A DNA stretch of 9,328 nucleotides from Mobilitalea sp. (lineage in GTDB: Bacteria > Bacillota_A > Clostridia > Lachnospirales > Lachnospiraceae), in the NCBI GenBank assembly GCA_029974875.1, contig JARKQP010000332.1, positions 1-9,328 of the forward strand, written 5' to 3'. Both the position numbers and the translations under genes were made by a program. Of this stretch, positions 1 through 5,604 are shown one piece after another. The notes under the pieces were generated by a model that was given only the letters and a program-made list of their open reading frames with translations, had not been told where the DNA came from and searched no databases. Each line of letters opens with the position of its first letter. Within the stretch, counting starts at the first letter, position 1.

Positions 1-101
1 GGTGATTGAAATTGATTGCTCTTGATTTGTTGGTTTTGGCTATCTGCCTCGCGCCGGGCTTTCTCTTGCTCTAATCGAAACCATCCGTTATTGTTGTTCA
101 T
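1..101 (-). CDS. Unrecognised protein, N-terminal fragment (33 codons, runs off the left edge)
   Basis: An ATG at 101-99 on the minus strand opens a frame with no stop to the window edge. It is preceded by a strong ribosome binding site, GGAGGAG at 113-107, 5 bases upstream, which is the main reason to call it real. The visible residues begin MNNNNGWFRLEQEKARREAD and continue rich in Gln, Asn and Lys, with no hydrophobic stretch. It is therefore probably a soluble, helical or coiled N-terminus, not a signal peptide. I do not recognise the family, and 33 residues are too few to assign one. It is divergent from the broken GyrI-like gene, with 72 bases between the starts. Confidence is for a translated gene being here, not for any function. 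Confidence 0.6.
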   Translation of the reverse strand, partial: MNNNNGWFRLEQEKARREADSQNQQIKSNQFQS

Positions 102-106
102 TTATA

Positions 107-132
107 CTCCTCCAAAGCGTGCCAAAAGCACG
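107..132 (-). promoter_or_regulatory. Leader hairpin plus strong RBS of the left-edge gene
   Basis: CGTGC (118-122) and GCACG (128-132) form a perfect 5-bp stem with a 5-base loop. On the minus strand this sits just upstream of the GGAGGAG ribosome binding site (113-107). The hairpin leaves the ribosome site free, so it may only stabilise the mRNA 5' end. The AT-rich stretch further upstream on the minus strand contains TATACT but no convincing -35 box. Confidence 0.4.
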
Positions 133-173
133 ATAATAATACAGTATATTCAAAATCATCATTACTGTTACGC

Positions 174-686
174 ATGAATACTATGAGTGAAGCAAGAACA
201 GTTACAGCTACTTTCATCACAAAACCCGCCTGCAAGCTGATTATAAAACGTGGAATTTTATCTGCCGACTATTTTTCCTATTGCGATGAAATCGGGTGTG
301 ATATTTGGGGCACTTTAGAAAAAGTGCCAAATCGATTGGATAAAGTTTCGTTTGTTATTCTGCCCGAATTTTTAGTATCCGAAGGAACATCAAAGTCTTG
401 TTGTGCAGCAGAGTTGACACTTGACTATAATTCATCAGTCCCTGAGGGCTGCGAAATCATCGAACTGCCTGAACACACTATGCTGTGGTTTCAGGGTGAG
501 CCTTATTAAGATTAAAATTGGTATGGTGGCGCGCATTCTGAAATGTATAATGCCATTCAAAATTACAAGCCGGAATTGTATGGATATAGGTTTGCTTATG
601 ACTTGGCACCTGAATTTCACTACGGAACTTCGGCAAAGGATGGCTGCAGGCAGTTAGTTCCCGCAGTTACCTTGTGCGAAAAATGA
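174..686 (+). pseudogene. Broken GyrI-like / AraC-type effector-binding domain protein
   Basis: The first open part (174-506) reads like the C-terminal effector-binding (GyrI-like, SRPBCC/SOUL-type) domain that follows the helix-turn-helix in many clostridial AraC-family regulators. Seen here are VTATFITKPACKLI, then KRG, DYFSYC, GCDIWG, the PEF..SEGTSK stretch, LDYN, PEG and IIELPEHTMLWFQGEPY. The same frame is then cut by TAA at 507-509 and again at 513-515. It continues in frame to a TGA at 684-686 with recognisable domain sequence (WYGGAHSEMYNAIQNYKPEL, then YGYRF). So this is nonsense damage in one unshifted frame. The DNA-binding part is absent: the frame is open back to a TAA at 72-74 but that stretch shows no helix-turn-helix, and neither ATG at 174 nor 183 has a ribosome binding site. 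A standalone GyrI-like protein that lost two Glu or Lys codons is the alternative. It is probably nonfunctional. Confidence 0.75.
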
Positions 687-721
687 ATATCATTTATATT
701 CAAGGAATGGTATATGTGTAG

Positions 722-755
722 GAGCTTTCGTGTTTGGAAGGCTTATAATTTTTTT
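722..755 (+). terminator. Possible rho-independent terminator after the broken GyrI-like gene
   Basis: AGCTTTC (723-729) pairs with GAAGGCT (737-743) as a 7-bp stem with one G-U pair and a 7-base loop. Seven T residues follow at 749-755 after a short ATAA spacer. The polarity fits the plus strand, 36 bases past the pseudogene's TGA. It cannot serve the converging minus-strand gene, which would read the A side. The stem is modest and the gap before the T run slightly weakens the call. Confidence 0.42.
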
Positions 756-783
756 AGATTTTATTGTTGGGTTTAAAAAGCTC

Positions 784-1299
784 TTATATCTGCTGGTATA
801 TCTCGTTGAAAATCTGAAGGTGGCGCTCCTCGTCGCGTATGATGCGATGTAAGATCGCCACGATGTTCATATCGTAGATGGTATTTGCCTGCCTGGAATA
901 CTTGCGGATGGCCGCTTCCTCTGCTTTGATTGATTCGGCTATAAGCGCGCGCAACTCGCGCGGATAACCGATAAATGCGGGCGACCACCAGCGTATGCAT
1001 TCCCGGCCACTCCAGAGTCGCGGGTCCGCCCCAAGCAACAGTGCAAGCTGGGCGAATATATTGAGGTGGTGCATTTCAACGATGCTAATATGGTGGAAGC
1101 ATGTTGAAATCCAACTATACTGCGGTTCTGTCACGACTGCGATGTAGAAATACCTGGTGACGTCACTCATTTCGGAAACAACATCAGCCATGTTACTGAG
1201 CATTTCGCAGGCATAAACAGAATTTGGGCCGGCTGCCTTCACCGGCGGATATGGCGCATCTACCTTGTAATTGCATTCATTTTTCTGATGGTCATCCAT
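784..1299 (-). CDS. Ferritin-like diiron-fold protein
   Basis: A soluble, helix-rich protein of 171 residues with the metal-ligand pattern of the ferritin-like superfamily. Numbering from the first in-frame Met at 1305, there are candidate first-helix Glu residues (E34, E45), then ExxH (E77-H80, EMHH), a third-helix Glu pair (E129/E130), and a second ExxH (E159-H162, in DEERH). Two ExxH motifs plus Glu ligands on separate helices are the signature of a diiron or dimanganese four-helix bundle, as in rubrerythrins, bacterioferritins and manganese catalases. No rubredoxin-type CxxC domain is present. The role could be peroxide handling or metal storage, but the substrate is not visible. I chose the Met at 1299 because AAGGGGA (1312-1306) is 6 bases upstream of it. 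The ATG at 1305 directly abuts that site and is the alternative (173 residues). It is divergent from the 105-residue unknown gene. Confidence 0.82.
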   Translation of the reverse strand: MDDHQKNECNYKVDAPYPPVKAAGPNSVYACEMLSNMADVVSEMSDVTRYFYIAVVTEPQYSWISTCFHHISIVEMHHLNIFAQLALLLGADPRLWSGRECIRWWSPAFIGYPRELRALIAESIKAEEAAIRKYSRQANTIYDMNIVAILHRIIRDEERHLQIFNEIYQQI

Positions 1300-1322
1300 G
1301 CACATTCCCCTTTTTTTGCATA

Positions 1323-1350
1323 TCTATACCCTATAGTTTATTCGTGTAAG
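1323..1350 (-). promoter_or_regulatory. Candidate promoter of the ferritin-like gene
   Basis: On the minus strand CTTACA (1350-1345) is followed by a 16-base spacer and TATAGA (1328-1323), 24 bases upstream of the chosen start codon. The -10 is good and the -35 matches 4 of 6 positions, so this is only a plausible sigma-A promoter. Confidence 0.35.
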
Positions 1351-1384
1351 CAGGAGGTTGTGACTGGTTCGACGAAAGTAAAGC

Positions 1385-1413
1385 TTGCCTGATAGTCTGG
1401 CACATGATAGAAT
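1385..1413 (+). promoter_or_regulatory. Promoter of the 105-residue unknown gene
   Basis: TTGCCT (1385-1390), a 17-base spacer and TAGAAT (1408-1413), with a TGA extended -10 element directly before it. This is a good sigma-A promoter pointing at the gene that starts at 1459, giving an expected leader of about 40 bases. Confidence 0.6.
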
Positions 1414-1458
1414 AAAAAAGTATTTAAACAGTTGTATTTAAGCAGTTGGAGGAAGGAA

Positions 1459-1776
1459 ATGAACGAAGAATTAGCACAATTGGACGCAGATCTAAAGGGT
1501 CTGTTCGTAGAAAATAAATTTGATGAAATGGACCAAATCTTGCAGGAGCAGCCCCAGGAGGTTATCCGTGAATTGAGCGGATATTACTGGAATGTCATTA
1601 AAAAATATTATGACACGGAGCGGTTTGATTTGTTGTTCGGGCATTTTAAGTTTGTGGCGTATTCCTGCTATATGGTAGAGTATGCACATCAGCTGTCCAT
1701 CATCAGCGATGAGGCATTCCAGATCATGATGCTGGTATATAATGATATTTACGAATTGAAAAAGCAGCAGCCATAA
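1459..1776 (+). CDS. Small unknown acidic helical protein (105 residues)
   Basis: The start is the ATG at 1459, set by the excellent GGAGGAAGG (1448-1456) just upstream. An upstream in-frame TTG at 1432 has no such site. The protein begins MNEELAQLDADLKGLFVENK. It is rich in Glu, Asp, Leu and aromatic residues, notably YYWNVIKKYYDTERFDLLF around residues 42-60, and looks all-helical and soluble with no signal peptide or membrane segment. I do not recognise a domain. The size and alternating hydrophobic/acidic pattern would suit a small helical adaptor or repeat-like scaffold, but that is a guess. It has its own promoter (1385-1413) and a long RNA stem directly after its stop (1784-1839). Codon use and the RBS make a real gene likely. 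Confidence 0.75.
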   Translation: MNEELAQLDADLKGLFVENKFDEMDQILQEQPQEVIRELSGYYWNVIKKYYDTERFDLLFGHFKFVAYSCYMVEYAHQLSIISDEAFQIMMLVYNDIYELKKQQP

Positions 1777-1783
1777 TAGGGTA

Positions 1784-1839
1784 CTGTCCCATTCATAATT
1801 AGACCGGCAGCACGGTCCGCTTAAAGATGGATGGGACAG
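1784..1839. repeat. Long nested stem-loop (REP-like or RNA control element)
   Basis: The arms at 1784-1796 and 1827-1839 pair over 13 positions, 12 Watson-Crick and one G-U, and the core is CTGTCCCAT against ATGGGACAG. Two further pairs (1781-1782 with 1841-1842) extend it past one mismatch. Inside the 30-base loop, GACCG (1802-1806) and CGGTC (1813-1817) make a second 5-bp hairpin. It lies 8 bases after the unknown gene's stop and 49 bases before the phosphatase start. There is no T tract on either side, so it is not a standard terminator. It could be a dispersed palindromic repeat, an mRNA stabiliser, or a leader element for the phosphatase gene. Confidence 0.6.
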
Positions 1840-1887
1840 CACACCAGATTGGTTGGCAAAAGGTAAAAAGGATAAGGTGGTGGCTGT

Positions 1888-2520
1888 ATGGTGAATTTAT
1901 ATCTGATAAGACATGGGAGACAGAACAGTACATTGTGCAATACGGACGTTGAGCTTTCGAAGGAGGGAATCGCCCAGTGCGGTCTGCTTCGGGAGAGGAT
2001 AAAGAAGTACCGGCTGGATGCGGTTTACTCCAGTGACATGCTCCGTGCACGGCAGACGGCAGAGATAATTAACGAAGCATTTGGGCTGCCCCATGGAATT
2101 AGGGCGGAGCTTCGGGAGATTTCCTTTGGACTGCTGGAAGGAAAGACGGATGAGTATATCGAGGAGCACTTCCGGGACTTTAATGAGGAGCAGAATAAGC
2201 TGATCGATGACCTTCCCTACCCCGGCGGGGAGAATGGCACCTCAGTGTATGAGAGAGCCATGCCGGTACTCCAGGAGCTTGTCGAAAGCGGGAAGAAGGA
2301 TATACTGATCGTGACCCATGGCGGTGTCATCAGGGCCATACTTGCGGCATTGTTTGGCAGGAACCAGGCCAGACGCTTTTTGTTTGCGACCTCCCTGGAG
2401 AACACCAGTATCACCCAGCTAAGATATGACCCGGAAGATGACCGCTTTTATCTGGAGCGTTTTAACGACTGTGCCCACCTGGAGGGAAATCCTGAGCTTC
2501 GGCGGAAGAGATTTTTCTAG
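1888..2520 (+). CDS. Histidine phosphatase family protein (phosphoglycerate mutase-like)
   Basis: A cytosolic phosphatase or mutase of the histidine phosphatase superfamily, branch 1, which forms a phospho-histidine intermediate. The catalytic RHG triad is at residues 8-10 (His9 being the nucleophile). It is followed by the SSDMLRARQTA helix (48-58, with the phosphate-binding Arg53 region), REISFGLLEG (76-85, Glu77 the likely proton donor), and THGG at 143-146 with the second catalytic His144. At 210 residues it is complete for the family. The start is supported by AAGGTGG (1874-1880) 7 bases upstream. Substrate cannot be read from sequence: alpha-ribazole phosphatase (CobC-like), fructose-2,6-bisphosphatase-like and broad-specificity enzymes share these motifs, and no cobalamin genes are nearby. 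It converges on the NimA-like gene with only 16 bases between stops and no clear terminator. Confidence 0.92.
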   Translation: MVNLYLIRHGRQNSTLCNTDVELSKEGIAQCGLLRERIKKYRLDAVYSSDMLRARQTAEIINEAFGLPHGIRAELREISFGLLEGKTDEYIEEHFRDFNEEQNKLIDDLPYPGGENGTSVYERAMPVLQELVESGKKDILIVTHGGVIRAILAALFGRNQARRFLFATSLENTSITQLRYDPEDDRFYLERFNDCAHLEGNPELRRKRFF

Positions 2521-2536
2521 GCAGGGTACTGTTTCT

Positions 2537-3010
2537 TCAGCCCTTTTTCTTGCGGGTCTTACCGGTTAATTGGTGGACGTTCAGCTTAAATACATTGGTA
2601 TGGGGAATGACGGCCTTATTAAACTCAAAGTGTTCTACATGATAGTGCTTCATCAGTATGCACAATGCATCATACTTATCCTCATCTGCGACCATTTCAA
2701 GAGTTCCATAGCCGATGACGCTCTCATAGTTCATGGTACAGTTCTTTTCCTCCTCAATGGTCATAAGCTCATGGGAGCAGTCCATTTCAAAGCATACTTT
2801 ATTATTCTTTGCCATCAAGTCGTATTTCTTTCCCTCACGTGCCCCGTGGAAATAGAGGGTGATTTGCTCCCCATCCACCTGCATTCCGAAGTTTAATGGA
2901 ACGATATAGGGATACTCCTCATCAAAGAATGCTAGACGGCACACATCGCACTGCTTCATAACCCGGATAATATCCGGCAGGTCTTTTATTTCCCGGTCGC
3001 TTCTTCTCAT
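2537..3010 (-). CDS. NimA-like / pyridoxamine 5'-phosphate oxidase-family flavin-binding protein
   Basis: A 157-residue protein of the split-barrel flavin-binding fold, in the group annotated as pyridoxamine 5'-phosphate oxidase-related or 5-nitroimidazole resistance (Nim) proteins. Characteristic stretches are MRRSDREI (1-8), CDVCRLAFF (21-29), YPYIVPLNFG (33-42), LYFHGAREGKKYDLM (52-66, the likely FMN phosphate contacts), VCFEMD (72-77) and YESVIGYGTLEMV (95-107). The reaction is probably flavin-dependent reduction of small molecules. Resistance to nitroimidazole is known only for some family members and should not be assumed here. The length matches the family. The start is supported by a GCGAGG site about 9 bases upstream and by homologous N-termini beginning MRR. 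It has its own promoter (3110-3081) and is divergent from the HAD-IA gene. Confidence 0.88.
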   Translation of the reverse strand: MRRSDREIKDLPDIIRVMKQCDVCRLAFFDEEYPYIVPLNFGMQVDGEQITLYFHGAREGKKYDLMAKNNKVCFEMDCSHELMTIEEEKNCTMNYESVIGYGTLEMVADEDKYDALCILMKHYHVEHFEFNKAVIPHTNVFKLNVHQLTGKTRKKKG

Positions 3011-3080
3011 GGTATTTTTCCTCGCTTTCTGCTGTTGGTTTATTTGATATAAGCTGTATTTGCTTTCTAATAATATGGAT

Positions 3081-3110
3081 AGTATATACTAACAGGGGCG
3101 GAATTGGCAA
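3081..3110 (-). promoter_or_regulatory. Promoter of the NimA-like gene
   Basis: On the minus strand TTGCCA (3110-3105), an 18-base spacer and TATACT (3086-3081). The -10 lies within a 10-base palindrome, AGTATATACT (3081-3090), which could also be an operator. The expected leader is about 65 bases. Confidence 0.55.
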
Positions 3111-3169
3111 ATAGTACTTTCGAAAAGTTAGGGGCTGTTATAAATTATAAATTGTTATTAATATTAATC

Positions 3170-3198
3170 TTGTCCCATTAGGGAATCTATAATATAAT
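3170..3198 (+). promoter_or_regulatory. Promoter of the HAD-IA hydrolase gene
   Basis: TTGTCC (3170-3175), a 17-base spacer and a perfect TATAAT (3193-3198), overlapping a second TATAAT at 3188-3193. The spacer contains TCCC (3173-3176) and GGGA (3181-3184) around ATTA, a small inverted repeat that could bind a regulator. The predicted RNA start is about 30 bases before the ATG at 3238. Confidence 0.65.
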
Positions 3199-3237
3199 TT
3201 ATCAAAAAGTTATAAGGCAATTCCATTCATAGGAGAA

Positions 3238-3921
3238 ATGTTTAAGAAAGTGGGTAATTCAATGGATAAAAATATCAGAGCAATTATATTCGACCTGGAT
3301 AATACACTGATCAACCGGAGGGAGGCCTTCCTCAAGCTATGTGACTACTTGGTTGAGACCTACGGGGCAGAATATCCCTATGAGGGGACAAGGGAAGAGC
3401 TTATTAAGTACATGGTTGAGATTGATGCGGACGGCTATGGCGGCCTGCATAATATGATACCAAAGCTGGAGAAGGTATGGAAGCTTCCCCATTCCGTCGA
3501 GGACTTCATTGAGGAAAGAAATAAAATCTTTGGTGAGCTCACGGTATTATATCCGGAGACGCTGGAGGTGTTGGAAGCCCTGAAGGACAGCTATAAACTG
3601 GGCATGATCACAAATGGGTATTCTTCGGTACAGAGGAATAAGGTCGAAAAGGTCCGGATTGGACATTATTTTGAAGATATTATTGTATCGGGGGAAGAAG
3701 AGTGGATCAAACCGGATCCCAGAATATTCTTAAAGTCTTGTGCGAACCTGGGGGTAAAGCCGGAAGAGGCTGTGTATGTAGGGGACTACTATCCCAATGA
3801 TGTTGCGGGAGCCCTCAGTGCCGGGCTAAAGCCCATCTGGATCACTGAGAGCCCTGAGGAATATCCCGGATACCAGGGTATCAGGGTAGAGCGTCTTAAG
3901 GATATCCTGGGTTATTTATAG
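3238..3921 (+). CDS. HAD family hydrolase, subfamily IA
   Basis: A cytosolic haloacid dehalogenase-superfamily phosphatase with an alpha-helical cap of the IA type. All four motifs are present: motif I DLDNTL with nucleophile Asp19 and acid/base Asp21; motif II ITNG with Thr125; motif III Lys158 in EEWIKPDPRIF; and motif IV VGDYYPNDVAGA with Asp183 and Asp188 for magnesium. The cap lies between motifs I and II (about residues 25-110). At 227 residues it is complete and shows no damage. Relatives include YjjG-type nucleotidases and phosphoglycolate phosphatases; the substrate is not decided. Start choice is open: the ATG at 3238 follows AGGAG by only 2 bases, while the ATG at 3262 (8 codons in) sits where most homologues begin but has only a weak GTGGG site. 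Its last 10 bases overlap the converging Cof-type gene. Confidence 0.92.
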   Translation: MFKKVGNSMDKNIRAIIFDLDNTLINRREAFLKLCDYLVETYGAEYPYEGTREELIKYMVEIDADGYGGLHNMIPKLEKVWKLPHSVEDFIEERNKIFGELTVLYPETLEVLEALKDSYKLGMITNGYSSVQRNKVEKVRIGHYFEDIIVSGEEEWIKPDPRIFLKSCANLGVKPEEAVYVGDYYPNDVAGALSAGLKPIWITESPEEYPGYQGIRVERLKDILGYL

Positions 3922-4736
3922 TTTTTCTTTAACCAGTTGGCAACGCCGTCTTCTGTATTGAGGCCGGCTATCTGGTCGGCCTTTTCCTTTAATTCCTCCA
4001 CTGCATTCCCTACGGCGATTCTTTGGTCGGAAGCCTCAAACATGGGGAGATCATTCCGGTTGTCACCGAAGCAGACAATTTTTTCAGCCCCCAGGGAAGC
4101 ACGCAGGAACCTGGTGGCATGGTATTTGGAAGCAGACCTGCTGAAGGTCTCAAGGAACCAGAAATCAGGAGCATAATTATCCCGGTAGAAGGTGCAGGCC
4201 AAGTCCGGTATGGATTGGATCTGGTGATAAATTGGCTCCAGCTTTTCTTTGTGGTCAAGCAAGGAAAAATAGATGATAGGCTCCCCGGATAAATCGGAAA
4301 ATCTCCCAACCTGGGTGAAGCGCTTCCCGTAGAGGTCAACGCGCTCCTGGTAAAAGTCCCGGAGTGCCTTCGTATTCAGGTCCTCATAATAGGTTGCCAG
4401 CATTCCATCCTTAATGGTATAAACAAACCCTTTCAGGCGGTTTGCCTCAATCACCTTCATTAGCTCCCGGATACTGTCCTGGGACAGGGTTTCAACTTTA
4501 ATATAATCCTGCTTATGCAGGTCATAGATACAGACCCCGTTCATTAATATAATGGGATGGTTCAGGTTTAAATCCTTCAGTATATGCCTCGCAGACGCGA
4601 TGGTGCGGGCAGTAGCTACTGTAAACTGCATTCCCTGTGCCATGAGCCCATTCAGGGTATCTATGGTGTATTTAGAGAGAGTGACATCCGGCTGGAGCAG
4701 GGTGCCGTCCAAATCAGAAATATATAGTGTTTTCAT
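3912..4736 (-). CDS. Cof-type HAD-IIB family hydrolase
   Basis: A 274-residue sugar-phosphate or flavin/cofactor-type phosphatase of the Cof/YwpJ-like HAD-IIB group. Motif I is SDLDGTLL (Asp8 nucleophile, Asp10). Motif II is Thr42 in VATART. NG at 66-67 (ILMNG) is the usual family marker. The cap domain is about residues 85-195. Motif III is Lys204 in SRSASKYHA, and motif IV is FGDNRNDLPMF (Asp225, Asp229). The length is typical and no residue is missing. The start codon overlaps the stop of the acetyltransferase gene as ATGA (4736-4733), with GGAG a few bases upstream inside that gene, so translation is probably coupled. The 3' end overlaps the converging HAD-IA gene by 10 bases with no terminator between them. 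The physiological substrate is unknown, as for most of this family. Confidence 0.93.
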   Translation of the reverse strand: MKTLYISDLDGTLLQPDVTLSKYTIDTLNGLMAQGMQFTVATARTIASARHILKDLNLNHPIILMNGVCIYDLHKQDYIKVETLSQDSIRELMKVIEANRLKGFVYTIKDGMLATYYEDLNTKALRDFYQERVDLYGKRFTQVGRFSDLSGEPIIYFSLLDHKEKLEPIYHQIQSIPDLACTFYRDNYAPDFWFLETFSRSASKYHATRFLRASLGAEKIVCFGDNRNDLPMFEASDQRIAVGNAVEELKEKADQIAGLNTEDGVANWLKKNYK

Positions 4737-5380
4737 AGAGTCTCCGATCTTTGTGACAGGATTTTTACAACGCTGTCGTCATAGGGGGCTTTTTCATATT
4801 CACTGCTTAGCATGCCAAAGATATAGTAGTCGGTCATGACATTTACGATGGCGCCCTGCTTGATAAGGCCTTCCTCACGGAAGCCGAGCTTTCTGGCTAC
4901 CTTAACGGAGCCCTCGTTATTGGTAAAGCAGCGGATCTGGAGACGGGTCAGGCCCATGGCTTCAAAGGCGGCTTTCACCATGGCTTGTCCGGCCTCAGGT
5001 GCATACCCCTGGCCCCAATAGTTTTTGCTGATCCGGTAGCCAATATCGGCCTGCCTCCTTAGGCAAAAATCATACATGACAATTTCCCCGATGACCTTAT
5101 GGGTATCTTTCAGCTCCATCAGCCAGGTAAGCTCACGCTTTGCCTTATATTCCTTCATGGTTGCATTATAATGGTAATCCAGCTTTATCTTTTTCTTGGG
5201 TTTTCTTTTCCCATTTGTATCGTTTGCTTCATCATATACCCCCCAATAACGGTAGACGCTGTAATCATTAATAAATTCCAGGCTGTCCTTTCCGTCGGCG
5301 GCGCCTGGGGTAATCTGGCGGAGTATCATCCGCTTTGTTTCAAGAGTTGGCAGCTCATTAAAGAATGCTTCGTAATCCAT
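4733..5380 (-). CDS. GNAT family N-acetyltransferase (RimJ/RimL type)
   Basis: A 215-residue cytosolic acetyl-CoA-dependent N-acetyltransferase. The N-terminus has the ETKRMILRQITP start typical of RimJ/RimL-type enzymes (14-25). The core beta strands include VIGEIVMYDF (97-106) and DIGYRISKNYWGQGYAPEAG (112-131), where WGQGYA is the acetyl-CoA pyrophosphate loop (motif A). It ends with NNEGSVKVARKLGFREEG (154-171), another conserved block. An extra lysine-rich stretch near residues 57-67 (GKRKPKKKIKL) enlarges the N-terminal half and may bind nucleic acid or an acidic partner; that is inference. The start is clear, with AGGAG (5392-5388) 7 bases upstream. The acceptor could be a ribosomal protein N-terminus or a small molecule. 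Coupling to the Cof-type phosphatase suggests they are co-expressed. Confidence 0.92.
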   Translation of the reverse strand: MDYEAFFNELPTLETKRMILRQITPGAADGKDSLEFINDYSVYRYWGVYDEANDTNGKRKPKKKIKLDYHYNATMKEYKAKRELTWLMELKDTHKVIGEIVMYDFCLRRQADIGYRISKNYWGQGYAPEAGQAMVKAAFEAMGLTRLQIRCFTNNEGSVKVARKLGFREEGLIKQGAIVNVMTDYYIFGMLSSEYEKAPYDDSVVKILSQRSETL

Positions 5381-5409
5381 CCCTGTGCTCCTTTCATTGT
5401 TCCAAGTGC

Positions 5410-5486
5410 GATAGGTAATTGCGCCCGGAAACCTGCGTCAGCCGTTCGAAAAATAACAGCAGTTTTGAGTCTTGCAATTACCTATT
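5410..5486. repeat. MITE/REP-like inverted repeat between mntP and the acetyltransferase gene
   Basis: ATAGGTAATTGC (5411-5422) is exactly repeated in reverse complement at 5474-5485, and G-U pairs can extend it one base at each end. Inside, AAACCTGC (5429-5436) pairs with GCAGTTTT (5459-5466) with one mismatch, so the whole 77 bases can fold as one long interrupted hairpin. It lies in a 224-base gap with no gene of its own. The form fits a small nonautonomous element or dispersed palindrome. On the minus strand it also carries TTGCAA, 16 bases, TATTTT (5477-5450), a weak promoter candidate for the downstream acetyltransferase gene. The rest of the gap (5487-5604) is AT-rich with only a weak GGAAAT/ATTTCC hairpin near 5578-5597, which lacks a T run and is not a good terminator for mntP. 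Confidence 0.6.
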
Positions 5487-5604
5487 CTAATGTGGGGCAT
5501 GAAGTTTCCGCACTGTTTTTTGTGCCTCAGATTTCTTTTTATGCTCCTACAGGATAGCTCTATTATCTTACATCGAAGGGAAATTATCAACATTTCCTTA
5601 GAAT

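Noticed and set aside
1353..1390. AGGAGG followed by a short GTG reading frame of 10 codons before the unknown gene
   Set aside because: Spacing is only 2 bases, the peptide is tiny and ends inside the promoter of the next gene. It is more likely chance.
1778..2532. Direct repeat AGGGTACTGT at 1778-1787 and 2523-2532, just after two stop codons and flanking the phosphatase gene
   Set aside because: Looks like cassette ends, but 10-base repeats are expected many times by chance in 9 kb, and no transposase or longer homology supports it.
5099..5557. 152-codon plus-strand open frame
   Set aside because: Lies mostly antisense to the well-supported acetyltransferase gene and then runs through the inverted repeat. 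It has no ribosome binding site or family resemblance.
5576..5599. Possible mntP terminator hairpin AAGGGAAAT / ATTTCCTT
   Set aside because: One bulge, AT-rich, and no T run after it on the minus strand.
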